Shown here piece after piece: positions 1 to 10,439 of a stretch of 64,000 nucleotides of DNA. The position numbers and the translations under genes were made by a program. Within the stretch, counting starts at the first letter, position 1. Every line of letters starts with the position of its first letter. The notes below the pieces were generated by a model, which worked only from the letters and a program-made list of their open reading frames with translations, made no database searches and was not told the DNA's origin. This DNA is from Ctena decussata (Eukaryota; Mollusca; Bivalvia; Lucinida; Lucinidae). The stretch covers positions 29,533,899 through 29,597,898 of the forward strand of contig OZ022512.1 of the NCBI GenBank assembly GCA_963989385.1, written 5' to 3'.

Positions 1-1674
1 AACAGAAGCAAGTAGCAAATTTGCCACCTAATAATCCCATTTGCCACCTGAAGAAAAAGTGGGTAGCAAACAGTGGGTAGCAAATAGTTGCTGCCTAGGA
101 ACTCTTTTGGTAAAAGTTAATTTCTTGGATGTGCTAGCCAATTTTCATCAAAATACTGCTTTTATGTATAAGACTAAACACAATTCCTTAAGGTCAAAGG
201 CACTGATAATGGAATTTTGTTTGGTCACAAATCTGATGCTAAGAGAACTGTTTTTGGCCTCCATTTTTGCTACCAGGTATGGGAGTTTTGTTACAAGCTT
301 TTATACCAGGTAGCAAGTACTTGCTAACTGCAGAAAAAGTTAATTTTCAACACTGCATATACATAGTATGTCTCACTTCTGCTGTCACTAGTGAGACAAC
401 AGATGATGTCCCCACACAAGCTCATTGACCTAGTATCATTTTCAGAATAACTTGCTGTGTTGGCATACAGGGGACCTTGAAAATAAAGTCAAGGTCTCAA
501 AAGCTAACCAACTCACTGACTTTTCTAGCAAGTCTCATCAAAATCTATCAAAACCTTCAAGAGCTATTTAATTCTACAAAGTACAATTCATCATTGCAAA
601 AATATGGTTGTGTCTGTAGCTAAAACGAAAGAAAATCATGCATACAAAGATGTTAACAAAAGACCTAGCAATGAACTCCTAGGTGGACTGCCTGCCAAGG
701 CTAACAGCTCCATCTACCCCTTCTAGTTTTAATTAGAGACTAGTAACTCTTAGACAGGACACCTTCCTAGGATGATGAGCCCCATCTGCCCACATTCAAA
801 AGTTAGTAATTTTCTTAGAGACTGAGTAATAAACTATAAAGAAGGTCGGATATATGTTTTTTTTTTGTTTTTTTTTTCAGAAAAAAAGTTACCGGTATAT
901 CACCGGTGCTTGCATTAATTTCCTCAAAAGTGCTTGTCAACTTTCAAATGCAAGCTTGTTCAGGATTTTTTTTTCACTTTTAAGATATATAACAAATATA
1001 TATATATATATATATACTTCTCTGATTCGCTCATATCAGTGTTTATAAAATATTATTCTAGCACTATTTCTCTTAAGCCTTCACTAGCAGTCAGTCTTCT
1101 TATCCAAAATTCTTTCTACTACTGATCATACCGAACCTTATATGTTTATAGATGATACAATGACTAAAGATTTTTGAAAGCAGCCATTACATGACACATG
1201 TTCTAATGAACTCACTGCATGTCTTCTTTCAGTTTAGTAATGATGTAACATATCCATTTTCAGACTGACAAACCCATAATGTATTTTGTGACACATTCCT
1301 AATTCAGTATCTATATTATATTCAAGGATTTATTGAACTGGGATTTTTCATACCATGTCAATTGCAAAGTAGTTTTTCAAACATGAAAAGACAAAAGCAG
1401 CTGATTGACAAAGGAACAAAAGAATGGCTGGCATACATTAAAAAATGAACTGAATGAAAAGGGATCATGCAACCAAAATAAATTTGAGTGATTTCCAAAC
1501 ACTAAAGTATTATCTTGAAAAAACAAAACAAAATACGCACAAAGGTCATAACTCTGGGTTCAATAATTTGTTATTTCCCTTTTCCCTTGTCATATCTTAT
1601 ACTGTCAAGGAGCAGCAGTAACAAGAAGCATCCATCTGTGTGACACTATTTTCAAGATCTTGTATGTCATGGTT
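1..1674. other. Non-coding AT-rich stretch
   Basis: No supportable gene. The first 120 bases repeat a short GTAGCAAA motif several times. T-rich runs near 855-885 and 965-975 and a (TA)n tract near 997-1016 are simple sequence. The short open frames here are low-complexity and have no recognisable domain. Confidence 0.6.
997..1016. repeat. (TA)n microsatellite
   Basis: About ten uninterrupted TA dinucleotides, read directly. Confidence 0.9.
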
Positions 1675-1919
1675 ATGTGAGCCACTACACGAGAAAACCA
1701 ACAAAGTGGTTGTGTGCCCAGCGCAGACTCGGATCAACCTGGCCATCCGCCCAGTCTGATCAGACTCTTCGCTTAGCGCTTAAGGGGTAGCCAAGGGTCA
1801 TAGCTACCTATATGTGGACAGCGAAGACTCTGATCAGACTGAGCGGTTGCCCAGGCTGATCTGAGTCTGTGCTGGGTGCACAACCCCTTTGTTGGTTTTC
1901 TCTCGTCGCAGCTCATATG
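1675..1919. mobile_element. Hairpin-like MITE, GAGCYGCGACACGAG family, copy 1
   Basis: A ~245-bp near-palindrome. The left end reads GAGCCACTACACGAGAAAAC and the right end is its diverged inverse (GTTTTCTCTCGTCGCAGCTC). The arms continue inward through an AGTCTGATCAGAC-type segment, so most of the element can fold on itself. No coding capacity. Three more copies occur near 15946, 30453 and 58318. The mobilising transposase family cannot be told from this sequence. Confidence 0.85.
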
Positions 1920-3557
1920 TTAGGTGTAGGTTCAAGTCTTCTGTAGTCTTTATTTGACATGGCTATATGTCAGTACTGATGTGTAGATTTTAGTATTTTG
2001 TAGCCCAGTAATGGCACCTATTTTGTTAATTTTAAAATTCTAGTTTATCACAACTCATTATGTCATGTTTAAGGAAAAGTATTTTCAGTAAATGTTTGTA
2101 ATGTTGGTATATACACAGTAAAAATTTTCCCAAGTGTTTGCTTATAGTTAATTATATTTTGTCTTGTACATATTCATGTTCAGTGGCAGTGATATACAGC
2201 AGTGTGCTGAAAAACTTCTTGATGGGTTATAGCAGCAACATACTGCAGTTTCAGGCAATGTATATCTTCCATTTTGACGAAGAAATAACTAATTATCTTG
2301 AATCTAGCCACCTCATTTGATGTATTTAAAACTACTTAAAAGAATTAGGAGCGCTATGATTTGCGTCTGATTTTCGTCTGTCCAAATTACCTTTCGTATG
2401 GATTTGTATGCAAGCGTATACCGTTCGTTTCTGAATGTTAAAATATCGTTATAAATTACTTTCATGCATCCGATTCAATTCGCTACAATATGCAAATATT
2501 CGCTACAGTTCACAAAAGTTCCAAAATTATCGCTAAAATTCGTCTTGGGTTCGTCCACTTTCGCTTGATATGCAAATCAGCTGATAAAGATATGCAAATC
2601 AGCTGATGGCTGTGATCTCTGACGCCAGTTGACGAATGCTATGCGAAGACTGTCTGATTGGTTAACATACTGAAACGAATTCAAATGAATGATGGACGAA
2701 ACTTTTATTCACCACGAAATTATCAACAAGTTGAAAATTTTCTGACGAACAAAACTAATTGCAACGGACCCAAAATCTCACAAACGCATCGAACACCACC
2801 AACGATGTACAACGTACGTTAACTAATGAGAACGAATTTTGCTGAAGTCCTATTCACCAGTATACTCAAGTTCACGTCGGGGGATTTTCGTCTATGTGCA
2901 AGGAGGCCTTTAATTTGTTTCTTACCTCAAGTCCATTTAATACACCACATTTTAAATCTACTGATGGATGCATATTACACAGAAATCATGTGGTTCATGT
3001 AGTGCATCTTGACATAGTTCAATGACTGGTGAGTATGAATTTCTTTGGCTGTCTTCAGACTTCCGACTGTCTTCAGGCAACATTTCGGTCTACCATTACC
3101 ATTACGAATAATGAATGATTTATCGTACGTTTCTGGATCTGGATGATTAAGTTGCAGGGCCTTTCAGCATATATGCAATGGGGAGAGAGCTGGGAATGCA
3201 CATGGGGGTCCCGCTGGTGTAAAACAATGGTAGATATTAAAATATTACTATAAATATGGGGGGTTTGGGGGCAAAGCCCCCCCAGAAGCCAGAGACATTA
3301 TAAAAACTCAATTCAAATGGAATTATCTGCAGACAATATTTTTTGTTGAAACTTTGGGTGGAGCCAGGTTATTTTTTTCACTTACTTTTGAGGCCAGATT
3401 ATTTTTTTAAACCCCTTATGAGCCAGTTTATTTTTTTCTAGCATATCCAAAGACAGGGAATTTTTTTGATAAATATACCAGCCCCCTAACCTCCACCCCC
3501 CACCCCCCCCCCTCCAGAATATCAAATGGTCGGTGCCTAAGGTGATCCTGCAGGATT
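1920..3557. other. Non-coding; degenerate ATTCGCT/TTCGTC-rich repeat
   Basis: No gene. From about 2340 to 2900 the sequence is unusually rich in ATTCG, TTCGTC and CGAAT words, suggesting an old degraded repeat, but I could not define its ends. A run of C/A near 3490-3513 is simple sequence. Confidence 0.4.
2567..2607 (+). repeat. 19-bp direct repeat containing octamer motif
   Basis: GATATGCAAATCAGCTGAT occurs at 2567-2585 and 2589-2607, separated by 3 bp. Each copy contains the POU/octamer word ATGCAAAT and an E-box CAGCTG. No gene start is visible nearby, so function is not claimed. Confidence 0.8.
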
Positions 3558-4072
3558 ATGGAGGTTTCGCCACTAAACAAGTTCGCCATCGGAGGTTTCG
3601 CCACTAAACAAGCTCGCCACTTGGATGTTTCGCCCCTTGAGAGGATTCGCCCTCGGAGGTTTCGCCACAAGTAATGTAAAAAGGCATTGGTCAGAAACGG
3701 ATACACAACGAAAGTCCATAGATTATAGTGCTTTGACTTATCTGTATGTTTTCAGCAGTAAAAATGGTGTTAAAATGTTTTCTTGGGGATCCATAACACA
3801 TTGCTGAGTACTACAACTCATGGATGATGCTTCCAACATGACTTGTATTCCTCCAACGCCTGCATCCTCTTTCTGATATGAGTGGCTCTTTGTGCAAGGA
3901 TACCAAACTGGCGCTGCATGTTCCAGATTAACACACACAAGCGTTTTCTATCCAGCTTCCATTGCTCTCCTAGGCGTCAGAGCGGAATTCGGGGACAGCA
4001 AAAACAAGGACTGTTGCTTTTAATGATGACCCAAAACTAGATTATCTAGGTGGAAGAAACAGCACTATGTGT

Positions 4073-4073
4073 G

Positions 4074-4129
<56 letters not shown>

Positions 4130-4150
4130 GTCTGTCTGTCTATCTATCTA
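4073..4150. repeat. (CTAT)n/(CTGT)n microsatellite
   Basis: About 75 bp of CTAT repeats with three CTGT variants. It abuts the 3' end of the minus-strand SINE that follows and is probably that SINE's expanded tail. Confidence 0.9.
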
Positions 4151-4456
4151 GCCTTAACCCCAAGGGGGACACAGACGGTGTACTTGTGTACACTCCGATG
4201 TTGCGGAATGAAAGCCTACATATAGCCATGTAGCTATAGTAGGGATCTTTAACCTGCACAAGGGATTACTCTCCCTGCACAGGGGGACCTCCACTTAACG
4301 TCCCTATCCGAAGGACGGCACACTTGTTAACATCACCCCTGCAAATGACGCTAGAAAAACGCATTCGGATATAGGAAGACTTCACCCCCAGTGAGAATCA
4401 AACCCACGACCTCTGGCTTCAGAGTCAAGTGAACTAACCACTGAGCCACCACGTGG
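4151..4456 (-). mobile_element. tRNA-derived SINE
   Basis: Read on the minus strand the element begins with a tRNA-like head: an A-box-like TGGCTCAGTGGTTAG just inside 4450 and a B-box-like GGGTTTGATTC near 4395. A conserved body follows, ending at the CTAT tract. It is a SINE rather than a tRNA gene because no full acceptor stem closes and a long non-tRNA body follows. Confidence 0.75.
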
Positions 4457-4924
4457 TTAACTATATTATGATCAAAGTAGTGCAAAATGAATGAGCAGGA
4501 ACTGATACAACCAATTATCATATCCCACCCCCGACACCAAACGGGGGGAAATATAGCATTTAGTAGGACACTGGTAGTAAGAAACCACAAGCGGATAGCA
4601 AAATGATCAGCCCTTGCCTAGGTACTTGGTCACAAGGCTAACCACATCACTTAAACTTTTATTTGCCTATTTTCTATTTTAAATTACGTCAAACATAGTT
4701 CAGAATAAAAAGGAGAATATCCAAATTTTAGAGTATATTTCAATAATGATAACTCATATCAGAAAGATTAAAATGTGATGAAACCTCCAAAAGCAAAAAT
4801 GTGAAAAGTGGCGAACCCTCTCATCCAGGTGGCGAAACCTCTTGTGGCCAACTTGCAGAGTGGCGAAACCTCCATCACCCATGCTGCATGGTTTCTATTC
4901 GTGGGAATATTTGGTCGTAATGTG

Positions 4925-5189
4925 ACTGATTGATTGATTTGTTGCTTAACGTCAATGGTAAACAGCTACGGTCATGTTGGGACGGTCAGTTAACCTAACC
5001 ACACTATTCCTGGGCAGGCTTAGACCTCCTAAGCGGTTAACCAGTACTAAGCGCACATACTTCCGCCAGTAACTGACAACTGCCCTTCTTGAATCAGCAA
5101 AAGGAGAAACGAAAGTATGTGGCCAGACCGGGTTTCGAACCCAGGACCTCTGACTCAAGTGCCCTACCGCTTGTGCTACGCAGCCCGGC
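4925..5189 (-). mobile_element. tRNA-derived SINE (same family as 24410) with target duplication
   Basis: On the minus strand the head carries an A-box-like TAGCACAAGCGGTAGGGC and a B-box GGGTTCGAAACCC. The body and TGATT-repeat tail match the copy at 24410-24683 over most of their length. The copy is flanked by GGTCGTAATGTG (4913-4924) and GGTTGTAATGTG (5190-5201), a 12-bp target-site duplication with one mismatch, as expected for LINE-mediated insertion. Confidence 0.88.
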
Positions 5190-6176
5190 GGTTGTAATGT
5201 GTTTGTATATAAAGCACTTGCTGTGACATCACAGAAAAAGTATTGATCAAGCGATGTCTACAGTAGTGCAGGATTCTAAGTCTGTAACTGTAATGGAGAC
5301 AAATAATTAAAATCCAAAATGACTGGAATTCTGTTGGGTACGAAACGTCCAGGGCACGAATCGTTCTGCGCACGAAGAGAAGAAAACAGAATTAGAAGTA
5401 CCAGACACTGCATTTCAGCTGCGTTTCCAATACGGCTAAAGCCTGTAGAGTGTTTTCAAAGCCAGCGTGTGACATGATTGATGTCTGCGAGTTTTAAACG
5501 CTGTGGCACGTCGAGTTCGTCAAATGTAAACAAACAAATCTCCCGCCAACCTTCACCCAACCGGAAATGATATTCCGTCCCATAGTTCCATTACATGAAT
5601 GGAGGACAAGGACCGAAATTTTCACAGTTCGCTCCTTCTCACTTAAATTTACACGAAACTTTTTGCCCAACACTATATCCGGTAAAAGAAAGTAATAGAC
5701 ATTAGTAATACTCATATGATAACAAAAAAGCCGTGTTCGTCCATCGTTGATAGGCAAGGCATTGCATGACATTAGCATTGGAAAATGTATTAGTCAGTTT
5801 GTGGGTGGGGTATTTTCCATTCGATTGACATATTCTGACATGAACCTACCCCATTTATCATGGTATGAAATTAAGACATTGTCTTAATGCGAACACAATC
5901 TTTATGGCATTCCGCGTCTATTAATCCTCTCTCACCACTTTTTAATTTTAACACTATTTTAACCCTGCCTTCAGGTTTGAAGCTCAAATGTAGCGATAAC
6001 GCATTTCTTAAAATTGTAATATTTTCATAAAGAAAAACAGCATGAGACAGTACAATTCCTTAGAAAAATAAAGATGTTTAAATTTCCAAAATCCGTAAAG
6101 AAATAAAGAAGTTATGCTGTCAAACTACACAACCCCCCAAGTTTTGTCTGACACTTTATCGATCTTGAAACGTCTA
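5190..6176. other. Non-coding, no feature recognised
   Basis: A 94-codon minus-strand open frame (5494-5778) shows no domain, splice context or repeat similarity that I recognise. Confidence 0.4.
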
Positions 6177-6946
6177 TTACTAAAACCTTGTACCGCACTG
6201 GGGTAAAATAGAGTACTGCACCGCCAAAAATTTCCGAATCCTACCGAACTTTACAACCTCTACCTTAGGCAAAGTTATGTTACTTACTATTTTTCTGATT
6301 CTGTAAATAAGTTTTATTTATTAGATATGTTAATGTATTGGAAGTATACAGATATTAATATTTTACCAAAACCTTGATTGCCTAACCTCAAAAAGGATTT
6401 AAGTATCGGTTTTAATTATTTTAATAAATTTTCAGGATACCTATCGCATGGTAGTCCCTGCTGTTTATATTTAGTTTGTGTTACAGATAAAAAAAAGACT
6501 GAGGTAAACTTCCAATATATATACATATATTTTTATATTGTTTAAAGGTAACTTTATCCATAAAATTTCCTAGATTTAAACAAATCACATGTATATCTAT
6601 CTGATTTTTTCCTTCAGGGTTGGAAATAACTCTAAAAAGTATGCCTGTGTTGCAGTCACCATGTATTTAGAGAAAGACAACTTGACCATATTTTTATGCA
6701 TGCATTGAAGATATTCAAAGTATTCAAATTGAGAGTTTGCTTGCAGAAAACAGAAAAATGATCCAATGTACAGTGAGATGGATAAGTATTTTCGTTGACA
6801 TAAATTCTTCATAAAGTAAGTATTTATTGATAAATTCATTATTTATTCTCACAAAGAAAGACAAGAACAAATCTGTATCAAGAGATAGCCTTTAACGTTA
6901 GTGTGGAAAAATCCATGGGGTGAGTTGCGGTACAAGGTTTTAGTAA
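6177..6946. mobile_element. 770-bp TIR element, no coding capacity
   Basis: Perfect 21-bp terminal inverted repeats lie at 6177-6197 and 6926-6946 (outer bases TTACTAAAACC / GGTTTTAGTAA). The interior is AT-rich and contains no transposase-like frame, so this is a non-autonomous DNA transposon of unassigned superfamily. Confidence 0.75.
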
Positions 6947-7846
6947 CAGCCTCTTGAAACAATTTCAATTTACACATCGCTCAGTCAAGTATTTTTATAT
7001 TTTACCTGTCGCGTCTCATTTATCTATTGCCAACTGTGTAAACAGTGAATGTGTTTCAGTGCTTTGCGCACAGATGCGCTAACGTTCACACTTCTAAAAT
7101 TAATGCCAGTTTGTAAACAAAACACTCAGCTTCACCAGGATACCTTTCGGATACATAAATAGTGGGTATATTCTGTTCTGAAAATTGACCAATCTTTGCA
7201 GGGGTGTTATTAACCGTGATTTTTGGGCAGGACCAGCTGGTTTCTGTATCAGCTGGTCCTCCAGACCAACCAGTTTGTATGTTAATTGCAAAAAAGGTTA
7301 TAATGAAAACCAGCAGAAACACCTGAAAGACCAGTTAAATCACGTCCATGCTGGTCCTGTGGACAAGTTGGGTTTTGGACCGTAGCATAAACCCTGCTTT
7401 GCAGCGCAGTTTTTAACGGAAATTATGGAAATTCTAAAACCAAAAATGACCATGTGATTCCTTGATCAATTGTAAGTCATACTGAACAAATCAGAAATTT
7501 TGTAATTTGTTTGGTTATGCAAATGAACTAGGTCAAAACAACAAGGGGTCATGGCATGACTGAACCAAAGAATTTTCCACTCAAATTGGAAAAAATGGCT
7601 GCCGCTATGCGGTAAAATTCACATATAGGTGCTTTCTTTGAATATTTGTTTCTCGTTTGTTCCATTATACTTCATTTTACAAACATAGAATAATGTAGGA
7701 CAAATGTTTTATTTACATCAAAATAATTTTCTGTTTTTGAAAATAACAAAATTTCATGGGAAAATATTGATGTATAAATGACCGATTTTGCACTGTTCCA
7801 GAAGGGAAGCCGTAAATTTGCTGATATTGTACTGTGTTATCACTAT
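6947..7846. other. Non-coding; CAGCTGGT-rich inverted words at 7230-7360
   Basis: No gene. Around 7230-7360 the words ACCAGCTGGT, CAGCTGGTCC and GGACCAG recur in both orientations, suggesting a decayed palindromic element. The rest shows nothing recognisable. Confidence 0.4.
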
Positions 7847-8421
7847 CAAATGGGGGTATATACTTCGATCAAGGTATATACTTCGATCATGGTATAGAAA
7901 TTGCATTATGAATGAAAGATTCTTCACCTGAATCCATTTAGAATATAATTGCAAATTTTTAAGTTTTGCGCTTCCAATATTGATGAAAATCAAGTTGGAA
8001 TGCTTTAGAAATCGGATTGTTCTTCCCTTGCTTTTTTGTGAAAGAAACACATTTTTTTGTAAAAATGTTTCTTCCCATTCCCTGATATTTCTATAATTGC
8101 AGTCCAGCAATACCTGAGATGATCTCAGCATAGCAGGCATGTAGACCATGACACAGAATGGATATATCTGTCTAGTTTGAGGGGGCATCTCAAAGGTATT
8201 CTTATATTTAAATTTTCCTCAATTTGCATAAAATGGAACGGTGGAAGTTCAAATTTTTTACAAAATCATGAAAGGTTTGTCATCCTTTTTACTGTTGTTC
8301 ATGTCAAATTTTGCAATTCAGCTTCATTGCAACTGCAGAAGCAATAAGGCTTTGATTTCCACTCATTTTTATACCCCAATCAAAGTATATACACCTTGAT
8401 CGAAGTATATACCTCCATTTG
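7847..8421. mobile_element. 575-bp TIR element, TATACTTCGATC ends
   Basis: The left end CAAATGGGGGTATATACTTC and the right end (inverse CAAATGGAGGTATATACTTC) are inverted repeats extending about 40 bp. They include a duplicated GTATATACTTCGATC word on the left and its inverse on the right. No transposase frame is visible inside. Confidence 0.7.
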
Positions 8422-9305
8422 AGCTTCTCCCTAACCTGGCCTTTATGTGCAGACATTCCTGCACAAAATCCTGGTCAGTGGTGTGGCAGCATAAATGGCT
8501 GCTAGCTGTTAGTTGATTAACCATGGACAGGTTAGGTTCTATTCACACTGACTGCCTGGTGGTGCGGAGCTTTATGTGAGGTTTTAGTGTTCATTCTAGA
8601 CCGGGACAGTGCGCCTATAGCCCTATACCTTGTTTTTCCCATTCCCATTGCATAAAACATCCTGTAGGTGAATTCCGTTGACTTCGAACATGTCCCATCT
8701 GTTAGTGCAGGCAGTGTTCTGATTTCAAAAAATGTTTCCTCCAAGCGATATCATATTGAGAATTCGAACACTTGAGATTCAGATGAGGTGGCTCATTATG
8801 AGCCACCTCATCTGGATATACACTGTTTGCCAATTCAATAATTGTAATTTTTGGTGCTTTAAGGGTTAAAAAGGAAAATGTTAGTAATTTATGAAGTTTA
8901 GAGGCTGTTGTATTTCCTCCATTTCTGTAGTCACTGAATTTGTTGATTGACTTGGGTAGGGTGTAAGTCAAACTCTTACAGCATGCATCATATATTTTAG
9001 TACAACAAAGTATACATAATGGTTGTTTTCTTTAAGATTTTAATTCAAACGTTATGTCTGAATTTCTGAAAAAGTCACATCATGTTTGGTTTATTAATTA
9101 ATAAAATAAGGCAAGGTATTATAGGCTCACTGAGTGACCCGTGGACTTTAGAAGTGTCTAGCCAAGATACTTCCATTGAGAAATAAGAAATATTGTCTTA
9201 GGATTATCCTTATCTGCATGGATCTCAGGATCACTCTACAGTCTACATGTACAAAAAATGCTTTAGCAAATGATCTAAAGACTCAACTTTGGGTCTTTGC
9301 TTTTC
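8422..9305. other. Non-coding stretch
   Basis: No gene recognised apart from the hairpin at 8780-8814. Short minus-strand frames here have no family features. Confidence 0.4.
8780..8814. repeat. Perfect 17-bp hairpin (CAGATGAGGTGGCTCAT)
   Basis: CAGATGAGGTGGCTCAT (8780-8796), one spacer base, then its exact reverse complement (8798-8814). Related to the hairpin at 14540-14606, which shares the GATGAG..GGCTCAT core and similar flanks (GGATATACACTG here, GGATATTCACTG there). Confidence 0.95.
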
Positions 9306-9730
9306 AGAGCTCTAGATAAGAGGGAGTATCTGATGATAATTAAGGATAATTTTTCTTATTTCTCATTGAAACCATATGTTGTGACCCCTCATCTGAACCG
9401 TCCCGTCAAGACGGTTCAGATGAGGGGTCACAACATAGGTTTTTATGCAGAATTAACAAAAATTATCCCTTATTACAGTGCTGGAAATTTACAAGTTTAA
9501 TGTGGTGGCCCAAAAGCTTAGCAGACATAACTTTCAGTGGCCCAAATTATCCACTGGCTAAAGTTTCCATTCATTTAGTATTGCCAGAAAGATAAATTTG
9601 GGCCACTAAAGGTCATATTTTGGAGATTTCTGGTGGCCCGAAACAAAAATTAGGAGCATTTGGCCACCGGGCCACTGGCTGTTTCCAGCACTGCTATTAT
9701 TACCAAATACTCCCTCTTATCTAGAGCTCT
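9306..9730. mobile_element. AGAGCTCT-ended palindromic MITE, interrupted
   Basis: Ends read AGAGCTCTAGATAAGAGGGA at the left and the inverse at 9711-9730. The arms continue through GTGACCCCTCATCTGAACCG and its inverse near 9384-9440, so the intact element is a ~200-bp near-perfect palindrome (compare 31038-31237). A second MITE is inserted in the right arm at 9476-9693. Confidence 0.88.
9476..9693. mobile_element. Nested MITE with CAGTGCTGGAAA ends
   Basis: Inverted ends CAGTGCTGGAAA (9476-9487) and TTTCCAGCACTG (9682-9693). The interior repeats GTGGCCCAAA/GGGCCAC words. It interrupts the right arm of the surrounding palindromic MITE, whose uninterrupted form at 31038-31237 shows what the sequence was before insertion. 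Confidence 0.8.
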
Positions 9731-10231
9731 GTTTTCACAGATAGATTAAGCATTATTCTTGCTCTGACATATATATCTAAACAGCCTTAGCTAGAAGTCT
9801 GGAATATTTTTGGGGTCTATGGTAATCAAAAGACCACATGGAGACCTCCCATGTGGTCTGTCTCAATGCAATGTGATGTACAAAGACAGGCAAAATTTGA
9901 ACCAGCTTTTACATACGGTAAACAGTCCTGAATATTTGTCATGGTAATCAGTTGCTCTAATAATTCTAGAATTGAACAGTTTTTATCCCAGAAGATGTGT
10001 AACACAATGCTGGAGGAATTGCAGTTATTGTAGAGCCTGATCGAGGAGCTGTTTTGTCTTGATCTACTGTATTTTTGCAGTCACTTCTGTCCTCAGTCTT
10101 ACAGTCATTGCAAAAGCATTTTCCATGGTGGCATTTCAATATTAGATATCATATTCTCTGTAGGCTGTATTCAGCTCTAGAAATAGTTTGACATATCAGG
10201 AATGAGGATTTTGCTTTATTTATTAGTTATT
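9731..10231. other. Non-coding, no feature recognised
   Basis: AT-rich sequence with no supportable gene or repeat boundary. Confidence 0.4.
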
Positions 10232-10439
10232 AGCTCACCTGTCAAGGTGAGCTTATAGTATAGCCATGGTCCGTCGTCCGTCGTCGGCGTCATCGTCGTC
10301 CACACTTTTAAACACCAATATCTCCTACACCAGCAGGCCAATCTTGATAAAATTTTATGTGTAGCATTGATGGGGTGGGGGATTGACTGCATAAGGTTTT
10401 AGGGCAAATTGAGTTGGAACTCTGGTTGCCATGGCAACA

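Larger units (their letters stand above)
3558..4880. mobile_element. Segment bracketed by inverted GGAGGTTTCGCCAC minisatellites
   Basis: On the left (3558-3668), GGAGGTTTCGCCAC-type units repeat about every 30-45 bp on the + strand. On the right (4806-4875) the same units occur in inverse orientation (GTGGCGAAACCTCC). The intervening 1.1 kb holds a (CTAT)n tract and a SINE. This looks like an element with minisatellite-like inverted ends; target duplications were not identified. Confidence 0.45.

Noticed and set aside
5494..5778. 94-codon minus-strand ORF as a gene
   Set aside because: No domain, no second exon visible and no repeat support.
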